Positions 1 to 7,324 of a DNA stretch of 14,690 nucleotides are shown here, piece after piece. The notes beneath the pieces were generated by a model. It was not told the origin of the DNA, searched no databases, and saw only the letters and a list, made by a program, of their open reading frames with translations. The DNA lies in NCBI GenBank assembly GCA_029935325.1, contig JAOZKO010000036.1:1-14690 (forward strand), given 5' to 3'. Numbering within the stretch: position 1 is the stretch's first letter; the number at the start of each line of letters is the position of its first letter. This DNA is from Bacteroidales bacterium. Lineage in GTDB: Bacteria > Bacteroidota > Bacteroidia > Bacteroidales > UBA1556. The position numbers and the translations under genes are program-made.

Positions 1-57
1 AAATTTTCAGAGCGGAAAGATAATACTTATAAATTAACTATCGTAAGGGAATTTTAA
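1..57 (+). CDS. Possible C-terminal end of an upstream gene (partial)
   Basis: Frame 1 is open from the first base to a TAA at 55-57 and would encode an 18-residue tail ending KLTIVREF. The mix of charged and beta-type residues looks like a plausible protein end, and the gene would lie 43 bp before recQ on the same strand. The other two forward frames close earlier (at 36 and 21). Eighteen codons are too few to identify a family, and an open stretch of this length can arise by chance in AT-rich DNA, so this is only a suggestion. Confidence 0.3.
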   Translation, partial: KFSERKDNTYKLTIVREF

Positions 58-100
58 AATCTATCAAAAAGCAAGCAAAAAAAGCTGTATCTTTACTCCA

Positions 101-1999
101 ATGACTATACAGCAAATTCTTATAAAATATTGGGGCTATTCTAGCTTCCGACCATTACAGGAAGATATTATTGATTCTGTAATGCAAGGAAAAGATACAC
201 TTGCCTTAATGCCAACTGGTGGTGGTAAAAGTATTTGCTTTCAAGTGCCCAGCTTAAAATTTGAAGGGATTTGCATTGTAATTACTCCACTGATTGCTCT
301 TATGAAAGATCAGGTTCAGCAATTGGAGAAACGCGGGATCAAAGCTATTGCAATATACTCAGGAATGCATCCACGGGAAATCGATATCGCCCTTGATAAT
401 TGTGCATATAACAATGTTAAATTTCTATATGTTTCACCAGAGCGAATTGAAACTGAGCTTTTTCAGGCACGCCTTAAGAAAATGAATGTAAGCTTATTAG
501 CCGTTGATGAGGCACATTGCATTTCGCAGTGGGGTTACGATTTTCGCCCTTCATATTTGCGGATTGCTGATATTCGTGAGCTAATTCCTTCGGTTCCAGT
601 TCTGGCATTAACAGCAACTGCTACCCCACAAGTGGTAAAAGATATTCAGAAGCGACTATTATTCCCTAAAGATAATCTTTTTCAGATGAGTTTTGAGAGG
701 ACCAATCTGGCATATATGGTTGAGTTTAGGGAAGATAAAAACAAGCGATTGCTACAGTTGGTAGAAGAAAACCCTGGAACAGCAATTATATATGTTCGCA
801 ATAGGCGGAAGACAAAAGAAATTGCAACTTATCTTATCGAGAATAATATTTCCTGCCATTTTTATCATGCCGGGCTAAGCACTCAGGAGCGAGACCGCAA
901 ACAAAACGATTGGATTAATAATCGGGTTCGTATTATGATTTCTACCAATGCATTTGGTATGGGCATTGATAAGCCTGATGTAAGATTGGTAGTGCATATG
1001 GATGTGCCCGATAGTCTTGAAGCATACTTTCAAGAAGCAGGAAGAGCTGGTCGTGATGGGCAAAATTCATTATCAATTTTACTATATCATAAAGGAGATT
1101 TATTGGATTTGAATAGGAATTATGAAATGAAATTCCCTGAAATCTCATATATAAAGAATGTATATAATGCCCTTGGAAATTATTTTCAGCTAGCAGTAGG
1201 TAGTGGTAGCGATGTGTATAATGAGTTTGTTCTATCAGACTTTATTCAAATGTACAATCTCAATCCTTTGCTTACATATAACTCCATTAAATTCCTTGAA
1301 AAGGAAGGCTACTTATTTCTAACAGAGGCTATTAGCCGACCTTCAAAACTTATTATTAATGTTAATAGGGAGACTTTATATCGACATCAGGTTCGCAATC
1401 CTAAGATTGGTGATTTTATTGATGTGATGATAAGGTCTTATAGTGGTTTGTTTACAGATTTCTCTTCAATTGATGAGTTTACTTTGGCAAAAAGGCTTAA
1501 TACTTCCACATTAATTATTGAGAATACCTTGAAATTACTTCATCGAAGTCAGGTAGTTACATATATTCCTAAAAGCACCAAGCCTCATTTATCCTTTACT
1601 GGTGGCAGATTGCATCTAAAAGAAATAATAATAAAAGAAGAGAATTACAAGGCTCTAAAAACCACTGCTCTTAAGCGCTTGCGTGCAGTTACCGAATATG
1701 TTAGCACAACTACTAAGTGCCGTAGTGAAATTCTTTTAAGCTATTTTGGACAAGAAGAAACTCGACGCTGTGGTCAGTGCGATGTTTGCCTTTCTAGAAA
1801 TAAAATTTCATTGAGTCAGCACGAATTTGATGGAGTTGTCGAGATTATCAAACCATTGCTAATGGAGCAGAATATGAGCATGGATATGCTAATGTCGAAA
1901 GTAAAAGGCTTGGATGAAGATCGACTTATAAAGGTAATCAGATGGCTAACAGATAGTGGTAAAATTACCGAGTTTGGTGGGCTTTTGGTTTGGGTATAG
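101..1999 (+). CDS. recQ: RecQ-family ATP-dependent DNA helicase (3'-5'), short form without HRDC
   Basis: This is a superfamily 2 DNA helicase of the RecQ family, a cytoplasmic ATP-driven 3'-5' unwinding enzyme used in recombinational repair and replication-fork restart. Visible motifs in order are motif 0 WGYSSFRPLQ (11-20), Walker A MPTGGGKS (37-44), DEAH (136-139) followed by the RecQ aromatic-rich loop CISQWGYDFRPSY (140-152), TATAT (171-175), and the second RecA-like domain with STNAFGMGIDKPDVR and QEAGRAGRDG. A zinc-binding module follows with C540, C557, C560 and C563. The protein is 632 aa. After the zinc/winged-helix region there are only about 70 residues, and I see no clear HRDC domain, unlike the longer RecQ of about 700 residues that Bacteroidota often also carry. 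The ATG start directly precedes the conserved N-terminal motif. The gene converges on the S46 peptidase gene with a shared terminator between them. Confidence 0.95.
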   Translation: MTIQQILIKYWGYSSFRPLQEDIIDSVMQGKDTLALMPTGGGKSICFQVPSLKFEGICIVITPLIALMKDQVQQLEKRGIKAIAIYSGMHPREIDIALDNCAYNNVKFLYVSPERIETELFQARLKKMNVSLLAVDEAHCISQWGYDFRPSYLRIADIRELIPSVPVLALTATATPQVVKDIQKRLLFPKDNLFQMSFERTNLAYMVEFREDKNKRLLQLVEENPGTAIIYVRNRRKTKEIATYLIENNISCHFYHAGLSTQERDRKQNDWINNRVRIMISTNAFGMGIDKPDVRLVVHMDVPDSLEAYFQEAGRAGRDGQNSLSILLYHKGDLLDLNRNYEMKFPEISYIKNVYNALGNYFQLAVGSGSDVYNEFVLSDFIQMYNLNPLLTYNSIKFLEKEGYLFLTEAISRPSKLIINVNRETLYRHQVRNPKIGDFIDVMIRSYSGLFTDFSSIDEFTLAKRLNTSTLIIENTLKLLHRSQVVTYIPKSTKPHLSFTGGRLHLKEIIIKEENYKALKTTALKRLRAVTEYVSTTTKCRSEILLSYFGQEETRRCGQCDVCLSRNKISLSQHEFDGVVEIIKPLLMEQNMSMDMLMSKVKGLDEDRLIKVIRWLTDSGKITEFGGLLVWV

Positions 2000-2037
2000 T
2001 TGTTTAAATTGTTGATTCGTTGATTTGATTGGAAGAG

Positions 2038-2135
2038 CACACTCAGTGTGTCTTTAAGACGCGCCGAGTCTTTAAGTTATTCGAGCTTTAAGTTCCAAAC
2101 CAAGTCATACGATGACTCAAAGTCATCGTATGACT
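2038..2135. repeat. Intergenic palindrome cluster between recQ and the S46 peptidase gene
   Basis: The main element is a perfect 15-bp inverted repeat, AGTCATACGATGACT (2103-2117) and AGTCATCGTATGACT (2121-2135), with a 3-nt spacer CAA. Each arm is itself nearly palindromic (AGTCAT-3 nt-ATGACT), so the unit can also be read as a direct repeat. Upstream are a small inverted repeat CACAC-TCA-GTGTG (2038-2050) and three copies of (T)CTTTAAG at 2051, 2069 and 2086, two of them within the related strings GAGTCTTTAAGTT and GAGCTTTAAGTT. No T-tract follows the 15-bp hairpin, so it is not an ordinary terminator. It resembles extragenic palindromic repeats, but only one copy is visible here, so a dispersed family cannot be shown. 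Confidence 0.6.
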
Positions 2136-2174
2136 CTCATCAAGCGAAGCCTTCCCCAAAAAAACCAGACAAAA

Positions 2175-2207
2175 AAAAAGCCCAAGAGGAACACTCTTGG
2201 GCTTTTT
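2175..2207. terminator. Bidirectional rho-independent terminator shared by recQ and the S46 peptidase gene
   Basis: There is a perfect 14-bp inverted repeat, AAAAAGCCCAAGAG (2175-2188) and CTCTTGGGCTTTTT (2194-2207), with a 5-nt loop GAACA. An A-tract lies on the left and a T-tract on the right, so it works on both strands. It lies between convergent genes, 175 bp after the recQ stop and 20 bp after the S46 peptidase stop. Confidence 0.92.
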
Positions 2208-2226
2208 CTTAAAGTATTGAATTAAC

Positions 2227-4410
2227 TTATTTAACCTGACGATTAACTAGTGTAAGCTCATCAATTAGATTCTGTGCTCCAGCATATTTATCAATAATTA
2301 ATAATACATAGCGTATATCAACATTAATAGTACGTTGTAATTTAGGCTCAAAAGCGATATCACCACTCATAGCTTCCCAGTTACCATCAAAAGCTAATCC
2401 AATAAGCTCTCCTTTGCCATTAATTACAGGGCTTCCGCTATTACCACCAGTAATATCGTTATCGGTTAAGAAACATACTTTCATAGTTTCGCCTTCGCCA
2501 TATGGGCCGTAGTTTTTATCATTAAAAATGTCTTTAAGTTTTGGTGCAACCACAAACTCAGGATTAGTAGGATCTTCTTTTTCCATTACTCCTGCCAAAG
2601 TAGTATAATACTTAAAGTGAACAGCATCTTGAGGATAATAATCCTTAACTGTACCATATGTTAATCGCATGGTGAAGTTAGCATCTGGATAGAATTTCTT
2701 GTCTGTTTCCATTTTACGCAAAGCGTCGATAAACAATCTATTACCGCGAGCCAATGACTTGCCTGATTCTCCTGCTTTTCCTTGTAATTCTAAGAAAGAA
2801 TCGTAGAATGCATTCATAGCAACATAAACAGGATCTTTTGAAAGCACCTTTGCACTTGGGTCTGCTAGGAAAGCATCTAATCTCTCCTGAGAAGTAAATA
2901 TACTTTTATCATAAACCTTAGTTGCCCATTTCATATAATCTCCTTTAGCCTTTTTAGCAGCAGAAATTAAATAATCTGGTTGTTGATCTATAGCTACATC
3001 CTGATGGTACATTTCCATCATCTTAGCCCAGATTTTTCTATCGGTAGGCATATTATAATCTTTATAAAAACCCTTAGAACCTTTCTGTAGGCGAGTAATC
3101 ATTTTCTTGATTTTATCTTGATCTGGATTTTCAGCTTCTAGTTCTTTTAGCAATCCTTTATAGCTCATTGAAAGCTTAATAGCCTCAGGTCCTGAATATA
3201 CAGCTTCTATAAAATAGTAACGACTAGTAGTGTATTCATCAATTATTTTATATGCATTTTCAATATCGCTTAATGCTTTACCATATTTCTGTACTCGTGA
3301 TTTATCAGCATTAATCCATTTTGTAAGCTTATCTTCTGTAGCTTTCTTTTGCTCAGGAACTTTAAGAGCTACAAGAGCTTCACTCATTCCCATAAAGTTT
3401 TTCCAATAATTAGCAACTCTAGCATATTTTGATGCATATTGAATTTTCACTTTAGCATCAGCAGCCATATCCTCACCATAAATATCTAATTTAGCACGGC
3501 GAATTTTAATTCTTGTTGGGTAAACCAAATCAAGATTATGCTGAATTCCATAAGAAGTCATATAGCGATCTGTTCCTCCTGGGTAACCAAGAATCATAGC
3601 AAAATCACCATTCTTAACTCCTTCCAGAGAAATTGGAAGGTGGTGCTTAGGAGTCATCGGTACATTATCTACTGAATAATCAGCAGGGCTTCCATCAGGA
3701 GCAGTATAAACTCTGAAAATAGAAAAATCACCAGTATGACGTGGCCACATCCAGTTATCGGTATCGCCACCATATTTTCCTACTGATGAAGGAGGTGCTC
3801 CCACAAGGCGAACATCATTATAGGTTTGCATTACAAAAAGATAATACTCATTACCATTGAAGAATGACTTAACAACGATATCGTATTTGCCATCTTCGGA
3901 TGCTTCATCCTTAAGAATTCTGCTTGCATCTTTAATAACCTCAGCTCTTTTTTCTTCTGTCATATCATCAGTTACATCAACTAAAACTTTTGCTGTAACA
4001 TCATCAATACGAACTAGAAACTTAACAAAGAAACCTGGGTTAGGAAGTTCTTCACTTTTATTATAAGCCCAAAAGCCATCTGCCAAATAGTTATGCTCAA
4101 CAGTTGAGTGCTCTTGAATTTTTCCAAATCCACAGTGGTGGTTTGTTAGGATTAGACCTTCATTAGAGATAATCTCTCCGGTACATCCATTTCCAAATTG
4201 AACGATAGCATCCTTTAAGCTTGAATTATTAACGCTGTAAATTTCTTCAGCAGTTAATTTCAGACCTTGCTTCTGCATATCTGTATAATTTAGTCGCTTA
4301 ACAAGGAAAGGTAACCACATTCCTTCATCAGCTTTGGCACTCTGATAACTGCTTCCTATAAAAGAAAGAGTTAAAATGGCCATCAAAAATAATTTTAATG
4401 ATTTTTTCAT
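2227..4410 (-). CDS. dpp7: Secreted S46 dipeptidyl-peptidase, DPP7 type
   Basis: This is a 727-aa serine exopeptidase of MEROPS family S46, which releases N-terminal dipeptides from peptides in the periplasm or at the cell surface and feeds peptide catabolism. A signal peptide is clear: MKKSLKLFLMAILTLSFIGS followed by a likely SAKA|DEG cleavage after residue 27. The chymotrypsin-like triad is H92 (TNHHCG), D228 (RHTGDF) and S658 (GGNSGSP). C76 and C93 may form a disulfide. The residue 18 positions after the catalytic Ser is Gly676, in FDGNWE. At this position DPP11 enzymes, which prefer Asp/Glu at P1, carry Arg, while DPP7 carries Gly and accepts hydrophobic P1 residues. Hydrophobic specificity is therefore inferred. 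Spacing H to D (136) fits known DPP7 proteins as I recall them. The upstream gene on the same strand is the guanylyltransferase, 70 bp away, with no terminator seen between them. No strong -7 box is visible in that gap. Confidence 0.93.
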   Translation of the reverse strand: MKKSLKLFLMAILTLSFIGSSYQSAKADEGMWLPFLVKRLNYTDMQKQGLKLTAEEIYSVNNSSLKDAIVQFGNGCTGEIISNEGLILTNHHCGFGKIQEHSTVEHNYLADGFWAYNKSEELPNPGFFVKFLVRIDDVTAKVLVDVTDDMTEEKRAEVIKDASRILKDEASEDGKYDIVVKSFFNGNEYYLFVMQTYNDVRLVGAPPSSVGKYGGDTDNWMWPRHTGDFSIFRVYTAPDGSPADYSVDNVPMTPKHHLPISLEGVKNGDFAMILGYPGGTDRYMTSYGIQHNLDLVYPTRIKIRRAKLDIYGEDMAADAKVKIQYASKYARVANYWKNFMGMSEALVALKVPEQKKATEDKLTKWINADKSRVQKYGKALSDIENAYKIIDEYTTSRYYFIEAVYSGPEAIKLSMSYKGLLKELEAENPDQDKIKKMITRLQKGSKGFYKDYNMPTDRKIWAKMMEMYHQDVAIDQQPDYLISAAKKAKGDYMKWATKVYDKSIFTSQERLDAFLADPSAKVLSKDPVYVAMNAFYDSFLELQGKAGESGKSLARGNRLFIDALRKMETDKKFYPDANFTMRLTYGTVKDYYPQDAVHFKYYTTLAGVMEKEDPTNPEFVVAPKLKDIFNDKNYGPYGEGETMKVCFLTDNDITGGNSGSPVINGKGELIGLAFDGNWEAMSGDIAFEPKLQRTINVDIRYVLLIIDKYAGAQNLIDELTLVNRQVK

Positions 4411-4480
4411 AAAATGTAAATATTTATTGTGTTATGCTTTATATGTTAATTGTGTTCAGTTTGTTAAGATACTTATAAGA

Positions 4481-5569
4481 TTAAGTATATTGTTCTCCCT
4501 TTTCCGCCTTAATATCATTGACTATATTTCGAATCATTTGCTCTTCTTCTTTTTTACAAATAAGTAAAGCATCTCCTTTAGTAGCAATAATATAATCTTC
4601 CATTCCTTGTATTACTACCAATTTATTTTCAGGAGCATTGATAATGCAATTCTTTGTATCATAAGTCATTACATTGCGGCCAACTATGGAGTTATTATCT
4701 TCATTTTTGTCATTGACATCAAATAAAGAACCCCATGTTCCCAAATCGGACCAGCCTAAATCAGCTGCATAAACATATACGTTCTTAGCTTTTTCCATCA
4801 CACCATAGTCAATAGAAATATTTTTACAAATACTATATGTTTTTTGAATAAACTCATGCTCTTCAGGGGTGTCATATTTGCCAATACCTTCCTTGAATAA
4901 TGCATCCACTTCGGGTAAATATTGGTCAAATGCTTTCTGAATACTTTTCAAACTCCAAATAAAGATACCTGCATTCCAAAGAAAATCTCCACTTTCAAGA
5001 AAGTCTTTTGCTAGCTCCAAATTTGGCTTTTCAGTAAATGTTTTAACTTTAAGAATATCTTTTATAGGATGTACATTTTTGTCATCACTATATTGTATAT
5101 AACCATAGCCAGTATCAGGTCTATTGGGTTTTATACCAATTGTTAGCAACCAATCATTTTCGGCAACTGCCCCTAGTGCATTACTAACAACGTCAACAAA
5201 TACATCTTCTTTTAAAATAATATGATCGGAAGGTGCTACTACAATTCTAGCATCAGGATTCTGATTTAGGATTTTGTAATTTGCATAAGCAACACAAGGA
5301 GCTGTATTTCTACGTGAGGGCTCTCCAATAATCTGATTATCTGTAAGGTTTGGTAGTTGCTCTTGCACCAAAGCGCGATATTCCTCGCTTGTTACCACAT
5401 AGATATTTTCTGGTGGGCAAATCTTTAGAAACCTATTATAGGTTTGTTGAATTAAGGTTTCACCACTACCTAAAATATCAATAAATTGTTTTGGTTGGGC
5501 GGATGTACTCATTGGCCAAAAACGGGCCCCAATACCACCAGCCATAATAACGCAATAATTATTCTTCAT
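4481..5569 (-). CDS. manC: Mannose-1-phosphate guanylyltransferase (GDP-mannose pyrophosphorylase)
   Basis: The enzyme makes GDP-mannose from mannose-1-phosphate and GTP in the cytoplasm. GDP-mannose supplies mannose, and after conversion fucose, for capsule, O-antigen and glycoprotein glycans. The nucleotidyltransferase signature is intact: GGIGARFWPMS (11-21) with PKQF (26-29), EPSRRNTAP (83-91), the metal-binding PSDH (113-116), FTEKPN (178-183) and FLWNAGIFIW (196-205). At 362 aa it is the monofunctional form and lacks the C-terminal cupin phosphomannose isomerase domain found in bifunctional enzymes of about 470 aa. The gene lies 51 bp after the infB stop on the same strand, with no terminator visible, so it may be read from the rimP-nusA-infB transcript, although no functional link is expected. 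The start ATG directly precedes the conserved N-terminal beta strand. Confidence 0.93.
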   Translation of the reverse strand: MKNNYCVIMAGGIGARFWPMSTSAQPKQFIDILGSGETLIQQTYNRFLKICPPENIYVVTSEEYRALVQEQLPNLTDNQIIGEPSRRNTAPCVAYANYKILNQNPDARIVVAPSDHIILKEDVFVDVVSNALGAVAENDWLLTIGIKPNRPDTGYGYIQYSDDKNVHPIKDILKVKTFTEKPNLELAKDFLESGDFLWNAGIFIWSLKSIQKAFDQYLPEVDALFKEGIGKYDTPEEHEFIQKTYSICKNISIDYGVMEKAKNVYVYAADLGWSDLGTWGSLFDVNDKNEDNNSIVGRNVMTYDTKNCIINAPENKLVVIQGMEDYIIATKGDALLICKKEEEQMIRNIVNDIKAEKGEQYT

Positions 5570-5620
5570 AATTATAAAGTTAAATTATATTTTAAATTCT
5601 AATAGACGATAAGTTTCAAA

Positions 5621-7324
5621 TTAAAGGGTTCTCTTCACCTCTTTCTCTTCATAACCTTCAATAATATCTCCAACCTTAATATCATTAAAGTTATCAATAT
5701 TCAACCCACATTCGAATCCTTTAGCAACTTCTTTCGCATCATCTTTGAATCGTTTCAAGGACCCTAATGCTCCAGTATAAGTTACAATACCATCTCTAAT
5801 AATTCTTATCTTAGTATTTCTATGTATTTTACCATCAAGAACATAACAACCTGCTACTGTTCCTACTTTAGTAATTTTAAATACATCACGTACTTCAACG
5901 CTACAAACAATCTCTTCAACCACATCAGGAGAAAGAAGACCTTCCATAGCAGCCTTTATTTCATCTATTACGTTATAAATAATAGAATATGTACGTATAT
6001 CTATTTCTTCCTTTTCGGCCAACTGACGAGCAGCAACCGAAGGACGAACCTGGAAGGCTACGATAATTGCATCGGAAGCACTTGCTAACATAATATCAGC
6101 TTCATTAACCTGTCCAACAGATTTCTGCACAATATTAACTTGGATTTCTTCAGTACTTAGCTTAATCAATGAATCTGATAATGCTTCTACAGAACCATCA
6201 ACATCACCTTTGATTATAATATTAAGCTCTTTGAAACCACCAACAGCTAATCGTCTTCCAATCTCGTCGAGGGTAATATGCTTTTGAGTTCTAACACCCT
6301 GCTCACGTTGAAGTTGTTCACGTTTAACAGCAATAGTTCTGGCTTCTTTCTCATCTTTCATTACATTAAAAGCATCTCCAGCGGCTGGAGCACTATTTAG
6401 TCCTAAAAGAAGAACAGGAGTTGCAGGACCTGCAGACTGAACACTTTTGTTACGCTCATTATATAAAGCTCTTACTTTGCCATAGGTAGTTCCTGCAAGA
6501 ATAACATCACCTATATTAAGAGTTCCATTTTGAACAAGGATTTTAGAAACATATCCTTTTCCTTTATCCAATGAAGCCTCCAATACTGTTCCTATTGCTA
6601 ATCTATCAGGATTGGCTTTTAGTTCAAGCATTTCTGCCTCCAATATAATTTTCTCCATTAATCCATCAACACCAGTACCATTTTTGGCTGAGATGTCCAT
6701 GGACTGGAATTTACCCCCCCAATCTTCAACCAATAAGTTCATTGTTGCTAATTCCTCTTTAATCTTTTCAGGATTAGCATTTGGCTTATCAATCTTATTA
6801 ATAGCAAATATAATTGGTACATCAGCAGCTTGAGCGTGCGTTATAGCTTCTTTTGTTTGAGGCATTATAGCATCATCAGCTGCTACCACAATAATTGCAA
6901 TATCAGTAATTTTAGAACCCCTAGCACGCATCGCAGTAAAGGCTTCGTGGCCAGGTGTATCAAGGAAAGTAATATTATCACCACCCTCTAATTGAACCTC
7001 ATAGGCTCCAATATGCTGAGTAATTCCTCCAGCTTCACCAGCAATAACATTTGTCTTTCTAATAAAGTCGAGTAGGGAAGTCTTACCATGGTCAACGTGA
7101 CCCATTATTGTAACAATAGGATTTCTTGATTTCAAGTCTTCCTCTTTGTCTTCAATAATTTGAATAGCCTCCTCAATTTCTTTAGCACCAATATATTCTA
7201 CTGTGAAACCAAATTCTTCAGCTACAATATTTATTGTTTCAGCATCAAGACGCTGGTTTATAGAAACAAATAAACCTAATGACATACATGCTTTAATAAT
7301 ATCTGTTACAGAAACATTCATCAT
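5621..7324 (-). CDS. infB: Translation initiation factor IF-2, C-terminal part (split by frameshift)
   Basis: This part holds the GTPase and C-terminal domains of IF-2, the factor that places initiator fMet-tRNA on the 30S subunit and promotes subunit joining. In the 567-aa ORF the G1 motif GHVDHGKT is at 75-82, DTPGH (G3) at 122-126 and NKID (G4) at 176-179, followed by full-length domains II, III and C2 to the natural stop. The first codons, MMNVSVTDIIKACMSLG, are the middle of the second IF2_N module (PF04760-like), so this ORF is not a complete protein. The preceding residues VTEFVSASELAT are readable in this frame back to about 7360, where a base is missing. The ATG at 7324 overlaps the upstream ORF stop as ATGA, so translation by reinitiation is possible and would give a product resembling the short internal-start IF-2 isoforms of E. 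coli. Joined to its N-terminal half the protein would be about 1015 aa, normal for Bacteroidota. Confidence 0.93.
   Translation of the reverse strand: MMNVSVTDIIKACMSLGLFVSINQRLDAETINIVAEEFGFTVEYIGAKEIEEAIQIIEDKEEDLKSRNPIVTIMGHVDHGKTSLLDFIRKTNVIAGEAGGITQHIGAYEVQLEGGDNITFLDTPGHEAFTAMRARGSKITDIAIIVVAADDAIMPQTKEAITHAQAADVPIIFAINKIDKPNANPEKIKEELATMNLLVEDWGGKFQSMDISAKNGTGVDGLMEKIILEAEMLELKANPDRLAIGTVLEASLDKGKGYVSKILVQNGTLNIGDVILAGTTYGKVRALYNERNKSVQSAGPATPVLLLGLNSAPAAGDAFNVMKDEKEARTIAVKREQLQREQGVRTQKHITLDEIGRRLAVGGFKELNIIIKGDVDGSVEALSDSLIKLSTEEIQVNIVQKSVGQVNEADIMLASASDAIIVAFQVRPSVAARQLAEKEEIDIRTYSIIYNVIDEIKAAMEGLLSPDVVEEIVCSVEVRDVFKITKVGTVAGCYVLDGKIHRNTKIRIIRDGIVTYTGALGSLKRFKDDAKEVAKGFECGLNIDNFNDIKVGDIIEGYEEKEVKRTL

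Noticed and set aside
88..95. TATCTTTA just before recQ as a -7 promoter box
   Set aside because: It lacks the final G, has no -33 partner, and would place the start of transcription on the start codon.
6714..6720. A run of seven C in infB as a possible second frameshift site
   Set aside because: The frame reads correctly through it (DWGGKFQ) into the following conserved domains, so no base is missing or extra.
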